Of a DNA stretch of 64,000 bases, positions 33,583 to 44,140 are shown one piece after another. The notes under the pieces are model-generated. The model ran no database searches. It saw only the letters and a list, made by a program, of their open reading frames with translations, and was not told the DNA's origin. The translations under genes were made by a program, and so were the position numbers. Source of the DNA: Myotis daubentonii. Taxonomy: Eukaryota > Chordata > Mammalia > Chiroptera > Vespertilionidae. Positions within the stretch are counted from its first letter, which is position 1. Each line of letters opens with the position of its first letter. Where the stretch lies: NCBI RefSeq assembly GCF_963259705.1, contig NC_081842.1, positions 38,405,796 through 38,469,795 of the forward strand, given 5' to 3'.

Positions 33583-33770
33583 AAATGCTGTGAAGCGAAT
33601 ACTGAAAGTACTAAGTGATATGAGAAGCTGAGGATGAGCCCCAGATCATAAACACCAAAGTCAAAGGTGAATAGAACCAGCCAGCATGGCAGAGGCCTAA
33701 GCACTTAGGCACCAAATCCAGAGAAACACGAGAGGTTATAACTTCACAATTCTAATGTTTTCTCATCTTT

Positions 33771-33973
33771 TTTTAAAATATATTTTTATTGATTTTGGAG
33801 AGGGAGAGAGAGATAGAAACATGAATGATGAGAGAATCAATGATCGGCTCCCTTCTGCACGCCCTCTACTGAAGATCAAGCCTGCAACCCAGGCATGCAC
33901 CCCAACCAGGAATTGAACTGTGAACTTCTGGTTCATAGGTCAACGCTCAACCACCGAGCCACACCGGCTGGGC
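33771..33973 (-). mobile_element. Ves SINE with 15-bp target duplication
   Basis: Minus-strand older-type copy ending in 'accgagccacaccggctggg'. Flanked by TGTTTTCTCATCTTT at 33756-33770 and 33974-33988. Confidence 0.93.
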
Positions 33974-33988
33974 TGTTTTCTCATCTTT

Positions 33989-35609
33989 AAGTGAAGATAA
34001 CAATACCTAGTATTATAGAGTAAGTGTGAGGAATGCATGAGATAATGCCAGCAAGGTACATATTATAATTCCCAATACTTATTAAGTGGTTGCTATGAGT
34101 TCTCTTTCTTGACACGGTCCTGAGATTGTCAAGTGGACATTACTTCAATATGCCTTAATTTTTCAGATGCTCATAGTCCTCAGTTCTATCATGGAAGTTT
34201 TTCTGCATGAGAGAAGCTGTATTCAGAAGCCTCTTATAGGCATGATTAGGGTTGGGTTACAGAATAAACAAAATGGTTCGCTTTCCCCCCCACCCCTCTA
34301 TGCTATACCTGACCACAGCCTGGCTTAGTATTCTTCCTTCCTATCTGTCACTCTGGACTTCAGGGTATCATCTAGCATAAATTTTTGAGGTAGGAAGAAA
34401 GGAAAAAGAAGAGAAAAAAATAGATACCAAGAGTGACATGCATGGTAAAAGTCCTTTAAGAGTTTTCAGATTCTTAGAATCCAAGAGGAAAATTAAATCT
34501 CCTCAAGAGCTTCTCCTCACCCACAGTCCTTACATAACCCACATACCATGGCCAGGGCCCTTTAATGGGCAATGGTCATTGAAAGTACCAGACTTGTAAA
34601 GTTGTATGCAAAGGCTAAAATATATGAAGCTTCCAGCTGCCCGGTTCCAGCCAAAGAACTCCAGAGAAATGCCTAGTTCCACAGACTCAATTAGTTTCAG
34701 TTTGTTAGAATTCCACCTCTGCTGAGTGAAGAATTACTAACAACTTTCTCTCCAAAGGCCATTTAAGCTTTTAGGCGGTTTTACTTCTATCAGGTCAATA
34801 CCAATTGGAGCTGGTGCTGACATCTGTAGGTATTAGTGGCAGGCATCACACTGACTTCTAGTCTTCCCTCTGACCTCATCCGGAAACATTTCTTTCTCTC
34901 GTGGCTAAGTTTTTACCTTCTCTTTCTAAGACTGCTTATAAAATTTGGCTAATTGTGTTATACAGTACTATAAAATATCTGTAAAGTTCATATTGAAGTT
35001 ATCTAAAACCCAAAGAGTACAAAGCATTGTTATTGGCAGAGGAGGTATAATTATAGTGACCTTGAATTCAGGAGACAGTATGTTTTTCATAGTCTAAGAA
35101 GGAAGTATAATCTTAGGCTTTATGAAATTTTAATTAAGTGAATGCATTGGCTCAATTAATAGGTAGCAGACATAAAACATAAATTTCAAATTGATCCTCA
35201 AGTGAATTTTCTGTTGTTCAGGTGCCAAAGAGAGAAATACTTGACAGATGGGTCATCTATGAAACACATTATGCTGATCCTCTCAATTTGTTTTACATGC
35301 TGCAGGAAGATGAATCCAAATCATCAGTTGTAAATATAAGTTTTAGACCCAAGTTCCTTAAATGTCCAAGATTTAATTTGTAACTTAAATTTATAATAAC
35401 CTTGCTATTTGGGCACACTATTGATGACCTATTTTGTAGGCTGTCTTCTATTACCAAATTATAAAAATAAAAATTTGGCAGCCATTACATCTGGGGTTAT
35501 AAGTGGGGATCAATCCCATTACCAATGATAAAACTGAGTTTTCCTCAGTTTTGTGTAGTCTACCTGAAATCTTACAAAAGCCTGACTTCAATCATTAACC
35601 GGACATCAT
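33989..35609. other. Unassigned sequence
   Basis: No gene recognised. A short MIR-like patch ('cttattaagtggttgctatg') near 34078. Otherwise nothing. Confidence 0.4.
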
Positions 35610-35623
35610 AAAGACAACTTAGT

Positions 35624-35846
35624 CGCCCTAACCGGTTTGGCTCAGTGGATCAAGCGTCGTCCTGCGGCCTGAAGGGTCCCAGGTTCGATTCCGGTCAAGG
35701 GCATGTACCTTTGTTACAGACACATCCCCAGTAGGGGGTGTGCAGGAGGCAGCTGATTGATGTTTCTCTCTCATGGATGTTTCTAACTCTCTATCCCTCT
35801 CCCTTCCTCTCTGTAAAAAAATCAATAAAAATATATTTTTTTAAAA
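35624..35846 (+). mobile_element. Ves SINE, plus strand
   Basis: Young-type head 'gccctaaccggtttggctca' and box B 'ggttcgattccggtc'. Flanking repeats AAAGACAACTTAGTC and AAAGACAACTAGTC differ by one base. Confidence 0.93.
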
Positions 35847-35859
35847 AAGACAACTAGTC

Positions 35860-36305
35860 TGCCTAGACAGACACGCAACTCTACTAAAAGGAAAGATGCT
35901 GCTACATATCATTAACCTTCCTGTGTCAATCTGAAAGGCACAGCCATGTGTTTTGCTCCCAAATAGGGGTTTGTGAGAAAAGCATCTGGAGAATTGACTA
36001 AAATTTCTACCTTTTGGCCCTAATGTTTTGATACCAGGAAGATAGCTCACATGATATACTCTGCAACTCCAGCAACACTGCCTCATTTCATGAAGTTTTT
36101 AGTGACATGTGAGGTCCTGTGGAAGATGCCAAGCTAAGAACACTTTAGACTTCAGGGATATAAAAGTCTCATATTATGTAGTAAAACCCTATACTCACCA
36201 GAAACTGGAAGAAGGTGATGCCGTAGGCAAATGATGACTCGGAAAAGAGAAAAGGTGCAGGTGTGTGGATCAATGATGCCCCCAGGAGTTGTAGAGTGCA
36301 GCAGC
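35860..36305. other. Unassigned sequence
   Basis: Nothing recognised. Confidence 0.45.
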
Positions 36306-36520
36306 CTTGAGAACAACAAGCCTGGGACCTAGAGGTAGAGGACTGAGTCTGATTCCCAGACTGGACATGGCTCAAGGTGTGACTTGGGGAAGTCACTCAG
36401 CATCTCTGAATCCCCATTTCCTCAGCTCTAAAGTGGAAGTATAATCTCCCTCCGTGGGGCTGCTGCATAATTGAGATAATGAGATAATGTATATCAACCC
36501 ATTATTAGCTGAAGCTGAAG
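36306..36520 (-). mobile_element. MIR SINE, minus strand
   Basis: 'ctgagtctgattcccagact', 'gtgacttggggaagtcactc', 'tctgaatccccatttcctca' and 'attgagataatgagataatg' are antisense MIR landmarks. Confidence 0.7.
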
Positions 36521-37194
36521 TAGAGGTCAATGAAATTCTAAAGTGGAATTTATTGACCATATAAAACATCATTTAGTACTTATTACTACTCTGCTTTTAA
36601 AAGTAGTTTTAAACTGGATTAAAAAGCTGCTAGAAATTTTGGTGCCTCCTAAATAAACATGTAAAAATGTAAAAAAAAAGTTTTTTTACAGTAAAATGTA
36701 AAGAAAATATATTACTCAAATACTTTCATCGTGAAAATGTAAAATAGCATTGTAATTATTATCAATAATTTAAATTTTATGATTTAGTTTTTATAAGTTT
36801 AAATAAAAGCTGTTCAATGACATGTAACATCTAGTATTATTTCATTTTGAATACTTAATGTGGTAGTAATATTTTTTCTTTAACACATCCACTCAACATG
36901 TGTGCCTGCAGGTACCCATTCTGTCCTGGGTATAATTATTATTGATGCAGTGTTTGCTCTTGGAAAAAAATTTTAATTGCTTTGTAAATTCTCTTCAGTT
37001 CCAGTGTCACTTTAGATTGGAAGATTAGTTGTTGATTAAATATAGATGAAATTTTAAATGCGAACGTCTCCTCTAAGATGAAAATTCATCAACTAACTTC
37101 ATATTGAGCTTCCGCAATACTGCAACAAAAGCAAGAATTCAGTTTTCAGATACTTGAAAGAAAAAAAAAAAACACATGTGAAAATAGAAATTTG
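36521..37194. other. Unassigned AT-rich sequence
   Basis: Strongly AT-rich, no family recognised. Confidence 0.45.
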
Positions 37195-37435
37195 AAAGTA
37201 ACTTATACAAGGGACCTATAATAGTCAAAGAAAAGAAAATAGTGGTTCACAGAGGCTTGTCAGGGAGAAGACATGGGAATTATTGTTTAATGGGTACAGG
37301 GTTTTGGTTTGAACTAATAAAATGTAGCTGCATGGTGGTGATGTTTGAATACGATGTAAATGTACTTAATGCTACAAAAGGGTACACTTAAGATGGTTAA
37401 AATGGTAAAGAAAAAAAAAATTAGCATTAAAAAAT
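37195..37435 (+). mobile_element. Old L1 3' UTR-like fragment
   Basis: 'tgtttaatgggtacagggtt', 'atggtggtgatgtttgaata' and 'tacacttaagatggttaaaa' match a widespread old mammalian L1-type 3' end. Ends in an A-rich tail near 37415. Confidence 0.6.
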
Positions 37436-37694
37436 TCAAAGTGGTTTTGAATGACAACCAGTGCTCCTAAATAATCCTGGTTTCATTGTTGGTCTGTATA
37501 TTTCAGATCACTGGGAATAAGAGGAGGAATTAAAAATAAGAGAGAAAGTTAAAATTATAGTGCTATGTGTTAAACCTCTTTCAAATTAAAGAATGTTCTT
37601 TAGAGATTGCACTGATGATTGAAAATATCTCTGATGCTATATCCGCATATACCTGGCTCCAGAAAATGGACAATTTAAAAAAGGAAGAAAGGAA

Positions 37695-37835
37695 CTAATC
37701 ATTATTAAGCATCAACTAAGTGCTAGGTACTGTTCTAGGTGCTTCTGTCTCACTCCATTCTCACAGTAACTTTGTAAGGCATCTTATTATTGCCATTTTA
37801 TAGAAGAGGAAAACTAGACTTCAAAAGTATAAGCG
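37695..37835 (+). mobile_element. MIR SINE fragment
   Basis: 'aactaagtgctaggtactgt', 'cattctcacagtaactttgt' and 'attgccattttatagaagag' in MIR order. Confidence 0.65.
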
Positions 37836-39361
37836 CAGGTTTGTATTCCTAGAAATGTCTGAACTTGGTGATTTGAATCAGCCTCCTAAATAGGAAACCA
37901 AGTCCCTCCTCAGATTGGTTTTTATTTACTCTTAGAAAAGCAACCATGCATATGTGTTGCTTTTCCCTATATAAACAGCTGGTAGCTTTACCTGTATATA
38001 ACCTATCCTAGGTGGTGTATATGATGTACTTCAGCAGAAGGGTCTATCATCGGGAGATTCGAGCCACACTCCAGTCAGAACTTGGACTTTCACTCCCAGT
38101 CCCTTTGAATGGATCTATAAACCCCGTCTATGTCCTGCTTCCCTCAGCTGTGAAGAGAGATAATAGCATCTCCTCTGCTTAACTGAGTCATGATCTAAGG
38201 GCCAAAAGTGATCATGGATGAAAAAGCACCCAACATTGATTAAGGACTGCAAAACAAGTAAATGTAGCCTTTGTAGCCACAATTCCTAGTTTGCAAAGAT
38301 TTCCCCACATGACCTGGTCATCCTAACACCCACCATGCAATAACAGAAGGCCTTTCGGTTTGCAAAGCTCTTATACTTCTTCATTTTCTCAAGATAACCT
38401 CTCCAGGCTTCTTGGTATGGCTAATAATTGGAATTCTGACATTATCTGGTATGAAGACAGTGTGCTATGTTTTATGAGGTTGGGAAACTTGTCTCCCCAA
38501 CAACACTGACTTCTTCCCGTCTTGTTCCCCCAGGCCCTGGCCTTCCTCCCTCTCAAAGATAACCTCGGGACTCACAGAGAGAGAAAGCTGTCAGTGCCTC
38601 CACAATAGCTCCAGCCACAGTCAAATTATGTCTACATGACACGCCCAGACATAAAACTGCCTTTATTCTTTGGGACTGTCTCGGAGATAGTACACTGAGT
38701 GCCTTCCAGACAGGTGCTAATGAACGAGGTGGTGGTCGCGCAGATAAACTAGGCTGGCAGGGAGAACAATTAAAAGGATGTTACTGCAATGCCAATGTTA
38801 TTTTAAAATTTAATCATGCTGCCTGGCAGCTTAATGGAAATTTCTTTTCCATAAAAAAAAAAAAAGAAAAGGCAGATGCCGGAGCTATGAATATGGTTGT
38901 ATCTACACAACACAAAGCAAAATGCTGTTTCGATGATGAATCAGGTTAATTCATAAGTGAAGACAGTAAAGCAGCATAAGTCAGAACCCAAGATTGGGTT
39001 TTCCTACTCTGATTTATTCCGTTAATAAATTGTATTTGCACGAAGCCAACCCAGTAATTACATGTCCTTACTTTTACTATATAGATTCAGTCTGCAAAGG
39101 GTGAGAACACAATCAAGGGTGAAAGAAATACAAACACCCAGGGAAACTTTAAGAATTCATTTGATCAATGTTTAACTTTCAAACACAAAGAAAAAAGTTC
39201 TACTAAGCAGTATCTTCTGCTCATAGCACTAAACTTGGTCCTACTTAAAATAAGAAGGAGTTGCCTTTACTAAGTGGCACCATTAGTATGAGACATGCCT
39301 TTGATTTTTCATCTTTTGGTCTGTGTCTGTACAAGTCAGGAAGAACAGAGGCTAAGATCCT
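37836..39361. other. Unassigned sequence, partly conserved-looking
   Basis: No gene recognised. The stretch about 38740-39060 is free of repeats apart from an A13 run and contains AT-rich homeodomain-like cores ('aatgttattttaaaatttaa', 'atgaatcaggttaattcat'). Possible regulatory element, unproven. Confidence 0.3.
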
Positions 39362-39862
39362 GGTCAACGGGTCAGAAGCTGGCAACCTATAGCCCAAGGG
39401 CCCAGGGCAGCCCACTGCCTGTTTTTATACAGCCCACGTTCTAAGAATATTTATTACATTTTGTAAAGTTTTCTAAAAATCAAAAGAAGCTGAAACCGGT
39501 TTGGCTCAGTGGATAGAGCGTCAGCCTGCAGACTGAAGGGTCCCGGGTTCGATTCCAGTCAAGGGCATGTACCTTGGTTGCGGGCACATCCCCAGTAGGA
39601 GGTGTGCAGGAGGCAGCTGATCAATGTTTCTCTCTCATCAATGTTTCTGACTCTCTATCTTTCTCCCTTCCTCTCTGTGAAAAATCAATAAAATATATTT
39701 TTTAAAAAAGAAAAAGAAAATAGCATTATATGACAGGTAAAAATTACATAAAATTCAAATGTCAATGTTCATAACGGAAGGTATATTGCAATATAGCCAC
39801 ACAGAAGCCACATGGCCCTCAAAGCCTAAAACATTTACTATCTGACCCTTTACAAAAAACAT
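39362..39862 (+). mobile_element. hAT-Charlie-type miniature element split by a SINE
   Basis: Left end 'gggtcagaagctggcaacct' with 'agcccaagggcccagg', right end 'cctcaaagcctaaaacattt' with 'tactatctgaccctttacaa'. These are the two ends of a common ancient mammalian element. The Ves SINE at 39489-39710 interrupts it. Confidence 0.6.
39489..39708 (+). mobile_element. Ves SINE, plus strand
   Basis: Young-type head 'gaaaccggtttggctcagtg', box B 'gggttcgattccagtc', A/T tail. Target duplication blurred by the A-rich site. Confidence 0.93.
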
Positions 39863-39865
39863 TTA

Positions 39866-40105
39866 CTAAATAAATGCCCTAAAATTATCCTGCTTACATT
39901 CAAATCCCACTTTGTTAGCTGGGTATTCCTGGGGAAGTTAACCTTCCTATATCTCAATTTCTTATCTGTAAAATGAGCATCACACCACCAACTACATATG
40001 CTATTTGTGAGAACTAAATAAGTTAAAAGTATATAATGTGCTTAAAACAGTCCCTGACACATAGTAAGAACTCTGTAAGGGTTAATTGCCATCATTATTA
40101 TACTT
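39866..40105 (-). mobile_element. MIR SINE, minus strand
   Basis: 'tcaaatcccactttgttagc', 'ggggaagttaaccttcctat', 'tttcttatctgtaaaatgag' and 'cagtccctgacacatagtaa' are clear antisense MIR landmarks. Confidence 0.78.
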
Positions 40106-40195
40106 TGTCTCCTCAAAGTTCAATGGTTACATCTTATGCTGATTTTAAAAAAATGTAAGGAAAGTCTTTATTAAGAAAAAAATTAATGGAAAATA

Positions 40196-40705
40196 TCCTA
40201 TCTAATAAAAGAGAAACATGGTAATTGGCGTACGACCGATACCCTTTTCATTGGCTAATCAGCGAGATATGCAAATTAACTGTCAGCCAAGATGGCGGCT
40301 GGCAGCCAGGCAGCTTGAAACTAACATGAGGCTTGCTTGCCTCAGTGACGGAGGAAACCAACGTTCCCGCCTGCCGCTGCCTCTGAGCGGGCAGTTTAAG
40401 AAACTCTGTAACAAATACGCCCAACTTCAGCCAGCAGATTGGCAACATTGTAAGCAAAGGCCAGAAACCTACTTTCAGCCGGAGGCCTAAGAGCTGGAGC
40501 CAAGCCTCAAGCTAAAGCTGGCCCAGAATTAAAAAAAAAAAAAAAAAGGAAAAAAGGAGCGTTTGGGAGTTCAGTCACCCCCAGCCTGAAAACAGCCCTC
40601 AGCCCCTCACCCAGGCTGGCCAGGCACCCCAGTGGGGACCCCCACCCTGATCCAGGACACCCTTCAGGGCAAACCAGCCGGCCCCACCCGTGCACCAGGC
40701 CTCTA
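40196..40705 (+). mobile_element. Helitron, first of a head-to-tail pair
   Basis: Starts TCCTATCTAATAAAAGAG after an A and shares its first 110 bp with the Helitron at 8530. Its end 'cgtgcaccaggcctcta' at 40705 is a Helitron 3' terminus with the final G missing. At that point another Helitron 5' end begins. Between about 40330 and 40520 lies a segment not seen in the 8530 element, ending in an A17 run (about 40530-40546). It could be captured host DNA. Confidence 0.85.
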
Positions 40706-41390
40706 CCCTATATAGTAAAAGGGTAATATGCCTCCCAGCACTGGGATCAGCGTGACAGGGGGCAGTGCCCAAACCCCCTGATCGCCCTGCGGCTCTGTGT
40801 GTGACAGGGGGCGGGGCCACAACCTCCCTATCCACCCTGCTCTGTGCCTGATAGGGGGGAGCTCCCCCCCCCCACGGGCCCTGCTCTGTGTGTGACGGGG
40901 TAGAGCCATAACCTCCCCATCAGCCCTGCCCTGAGTGTGAGAGTGGTGGCGCCCCAACCCCCTGATCTGCCCTGCTCTGTGGGTGATAGAGGGCAGCACC
41001 CCAACCCCCTGATGGGCCCTGCTCTGTGCGTGACAGGGTACAGAGCCCCAACCCCCCTGATGGGCCCTGCTCTGTGTGTGACAGGGGGCAGCGCCCCAAC
41101 CCCCGTATTGGCCCTGCTCTGTGTGTGACAGGGGGTTGCTCCACAACCTCCCCATCGACCCTGCCTTGAGTGTGACAGGGGGCGGCGCCCCAACTCCCCA
41201 ATTGGCCCTGCTCTGAGCCCGACCAGGGGCTGCACCTAGGGATTGGGCCTGCCCTCTGCCACCCGGGAGCAGGCCTAAGCCAGCAGGTCGTTATCTCCCG
41301 AGGGGTCCTAGACTGCGAGAGGGCACAGGCCAGGCTGAGGGACCCCCCTCCCCCCCCGAGTGCACAAATTTTTGTGCACCGGGCCTCTAG
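40706..41390 (+). mobile_element. Helitron, second of a head-to-tail pair
   Basis: Begins CCCTATATAGTAAAAGGGTA, one base from the expected TCCTATATA start, directly after the first element's terminus. After about 25 bp it jumps into the GC-rich array shared with the 8530 element. It ends with the GTGCACA/TGTGCAC hairpin (41360-41379) and CTAG at 41387-41390, followed by T. The pair as a whole sits in an A^T site (A 40195, T 41391). Confidence 0.85.
40745..41230 (+). repeat. Minisatellite inside Helitron, about 47-bp unit
   Basis: About ten copies of a unit with 'ccccaaccccctgat', 'gggccctgctctg' and 'tgtgtgacaggggg'. About twice the copy number of the related array at 9400-9645. Minus-strand open frames of up to 183 codons read through it and are repeat artefacts. 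Confidence 0.87.
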
Positions 41391-42013
41391 TTTTATTATA
41401 AACAGCATTTTATGTAAGTTGAGCAAATAAAATTGAATGGGAAAAATAGTATGTGCTTGTTTATTATTCATGCTATCACCCTGTTCTTAGTCAAAAATCT
41501 TCATATAATTTTGAAGCCCATTAATCAAGTTGAAAAATAGTTGGGCAAAAACAGTTAGATTGGCACATTTGTCATTTTGCTTAGAGATAGGATTAAAGCC
41601 CCTGGAATTATTTCCCTAATAAAATACATAATTAGATATTGATTGCTTGGCTAAAACACCAGCTGCAATTTAAACAGTTATGACCAGTTATGTCAGCTTA
41701 TTGTGTCACCTGAAATATTATAAAATATGGGACAAGTGCCTAAAACACTAAGGATATTTTAACTTCAAAATTTTGCTTTTGAGGCTTTTAAGCAAACTTT
41801 GTCTTTACTTCTATCTTGAAGCAAAGTTAACCTAATAAAGAAAAAGTGATGATAGAAAAAGGTTTTTCTTTTGAAATTATTAACAGGTAAAAAAAATAAA
41901 AAATGGGTAGGGGAAATGAATATAAATTTTAAGAAAGAATGCAAATGATAAATAAATCCAGGGAGAACACAAATGGTAAACAATTGAAAAATTACCGTTT
42001 TTTATGTTAACAT
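41391..42013. other. Unassigned AT-rich sequence
   Basis: No feature recognised. Confidence 0.45.
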
Positions 42014-42027
42014 AAGATATGTTTCTT

Positions 42028-42245
42028 GCCGAAACCGGTTTGGCTCAGTGGATAGAGCGTCGGCCTGCGGACTGAAAGGTCCCAGGTTCGATTCCGGTCA
42101 AGGGCATGTACCTGGGTTGCGGGCACATCCCCAGTAGGAGATGTGCAGGAGGCAGCTGATCGATGTTTCTCTCTCATCGATGTTTCTAACTCTCTATCTC
42201 TCTCCCTTCCTCTCTGTAAAAAATCAATAAAATATATTTTAAAAA
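42028..42245 (+). mobile_element. Ves SINE with 14-bp target duplication
   Basis: Very well preserved young-type copy: box A 'tggctcagtggatagagcgt', box B 'ggttcgattccggtc', tail 'aatcaataaaatatatttta'. Flanked by AAGATATGTTTCTT at 42014-42027 and 42246-42259. Confidence 0.96.
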
Positions 42246-42344
42246 AAGATATGTTTCTTTATGAACTGGCAAAGATTTTTCCTAAATGATGATAATGCTG
42301 GTAAGGGTAGACTTACCATCAGTCATAGCGAAGACTGATGAAAT

Positions 42345-42500
42345 ATGTACTTGGGCCATGTTCTATTCTAAGTGCTTTATATGCAGTTAACTCAGGTAAC
42401 CCTCAGAACAATCCCCCACATTCAATATTATTATTAGGGGCATTCTAATAATATTTTACTAAAAAAAGAAAAGGAAAGAAACTAGAACCCAAGGTTATAC
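42345..42500 (+). mobile_element. MIR SINE fragment
   Basis: 'ttctaagtgctttatatgca', 'aactcaggtaaccctcagaa' and 'aaactagaacccaagg' follow MIR. Confidence 0.6.
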
Positions 42501-42929
42501 CCTGTTTGGAGATAGAATGGTATTTGAACCAAGCTGCCTAATTGTACAACTGTTGTTTCCAGCCACTATGTTATTACTCCAATGATATGGACATATTCAT
42601 ACTCTGCTGGTTTCAGAGAAAATAATACACACTGTGATCTCAGGACTGGTAAAGAGGGGAAAAGATGTTCTCCATTGATTTCCTCTCCATCTTAACTTCT
42701 AAGAGAATGTGTCCTTCTTCTACAGCTTGTCCTAGACCAGTGGCAAATAGTTTTCAGTGATATTCTTAAGACAAAATAGCTAGTCTTACCCAGGCCCATA
42801 ATAGCAGTTTCGGTCAAGTCAGAACTGTTGCACAAATACCCTGTGGTTTTTCCCAAGTTTAGGGTCAGAAGAGCACTCACAAATTAAAGTTACAGATGGG
42901 ACTTTGTGTTGATATGCCAAAAAAGAAAG
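42501..42929. other. Unassigned sequence
   Basis: Nothing recognised. Confidence 0.45.
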
Positions 42930-43150
42930 GAAATGAACTTGAGGATCTGCCAAGTTCTAAGAGTTTTATATGCACTGACTCATATTGACCTCTGTGAATT
43001 GAGTTATTATCTCCACTTAATAGAATATGTCTCTAGATTAGATTAGCTGAGTTATTTAAACTTAACCAAGCTCACACAACTAGAATAGTGCCTGAGCCTA
43101 GTTTTAATTCAAGTTTATCTGATTCCAACATCTCTGCTCTTTCTAGTACC
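42930..43150 (+). mobile_element. MIR SINE
   Basis: 'aagagttttatatgcactga', 'gagttattatctccacttaa' and 'aaccaagctcacacaactag' in MIR order. Confidence 0.65.
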
Positions 43151-43529
43151 CACCATTGCCTCCTATATAAGGAGTTGTTACCTCAGGCTTGCTCTCTCTA
43201 CCATGAGGAAGTGTAATTTCAATATCTGTTATTTCGAGCTGGGGAAGAAAAGCAGGAGAGTATGGAAGAAGGAGCAAATACAAAAACAGGAAAGGACATG
43301 TGAGTAAAAAAGTGGGAAGGCAGCCTAAATAAAGACTGGGATCAGGAACTAGAGCTCACAGCTGGTTGTATGTACTCCCTTAGTATGACATATGAGGAGA
43401 GTATATTGACTGGTTAAAGACAAAACATACTTTGCCTAAAATTCATCATTAATGTGTTGGGAAGCCTCATAGAGTGATCCACATTATGTGAGCCACTCAG
43501 TTTACACAGCTGAAACCTGATTAAAAAAT
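43151..43529. other. Unassigned sequence
   Basis: Nothing recognised. Confidence 0.45.
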
Positions 43530-44140
43530 ATACACCAAAAGCACATTTACACTATGGAATACTATGCAGCTACAAAAAAGAAGGATCACTTACCCAATGA
43601 GACATCATGGAGGTACCTAGAGTATTATGTTAAAATACATTGTGGACGGATCATGAGAATTCTCGTGTTTTCATATTACAGTGTTTTACAAAGTATCATA
43701 CTTTAAAAAGATATTAGGTTGTAAGAACATGTAATAAATAACTTCAAAATGCAACGGGTATTTAATGTTAAGGCGTGCCTTTAACATTTATGTAAAACGT
43801 TTTTTATACTCATTTAATACAAACTTATCTGGCCACTGGGTAAAGCTAGCAATAAAACTACTGGTCCGCAATGTGTTAAGTGGGATAAGTTAATCAGAGA
43901 AAGTATCACACAATCTCACTTATATGTGGAATCTAGTGAACAAGTTAAACTGAAGAACAAAATAGATCCAGAGACATGGGAGCATGTAACAGACTGATGA
44001 GAGGGAGCGGGGAGGAAGATATCAACCAAAGAACTTATATGCATAACCCATGGACCTGGACAGTAGTGGGTGAAGCCCTGGAGAGGGAATGGAGTGGGGA
44101 GGAGGGGAGTTAATAGGTAGAAAAATAGTTCAAAGTAGTT
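43530..44140 (+). mobile_element. Old L1 3' end split by a piggyBac-type element
   Basis: The left piece (43530-43633) reads 'acactatggaatactatgca' and 'gacatcatggaggtacctag', ORF2 C-terminal wording. The right piece (43876-44140) continues without loss: 'aagtgggataagttaatcag', 'ctcacttatatgtggaatct' and the 3' UTR 'tatgcataacccatggacct'. The two join exactly at TTAA. Confidence 0.85.
43634..43875 (+). mobile_element. piggyBac-type miniature element (MITE), 242 bp
   Basis: Flanked by TTAA at 43630-43633 and 43876-43879, the piggyBac target. Left end 'aatacattgtggac' and the complement of the right end 'cacattgcggacc' form inverted repeats with core CATTG(T/C)GGAC. No transposase. Resembles non-autonomous piggyBac elements of Myotis ('TTAACACATTGCGGACC'), from memory. 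It cleanly interrupts an old L1, which confirms its limits. Confidence 0.85.

Noticed and set aside
40703..41471. Overlapping minus-strand frames of 135-183 codons with repeated His-Thr-Gln-Ser-Arg-Ala motifs
   Set aside because: They are readings of the 47-bp Helitron minisatellite in different frames, not a repeat protein. The length is not a multiple-of-three unit held in frame by selection.
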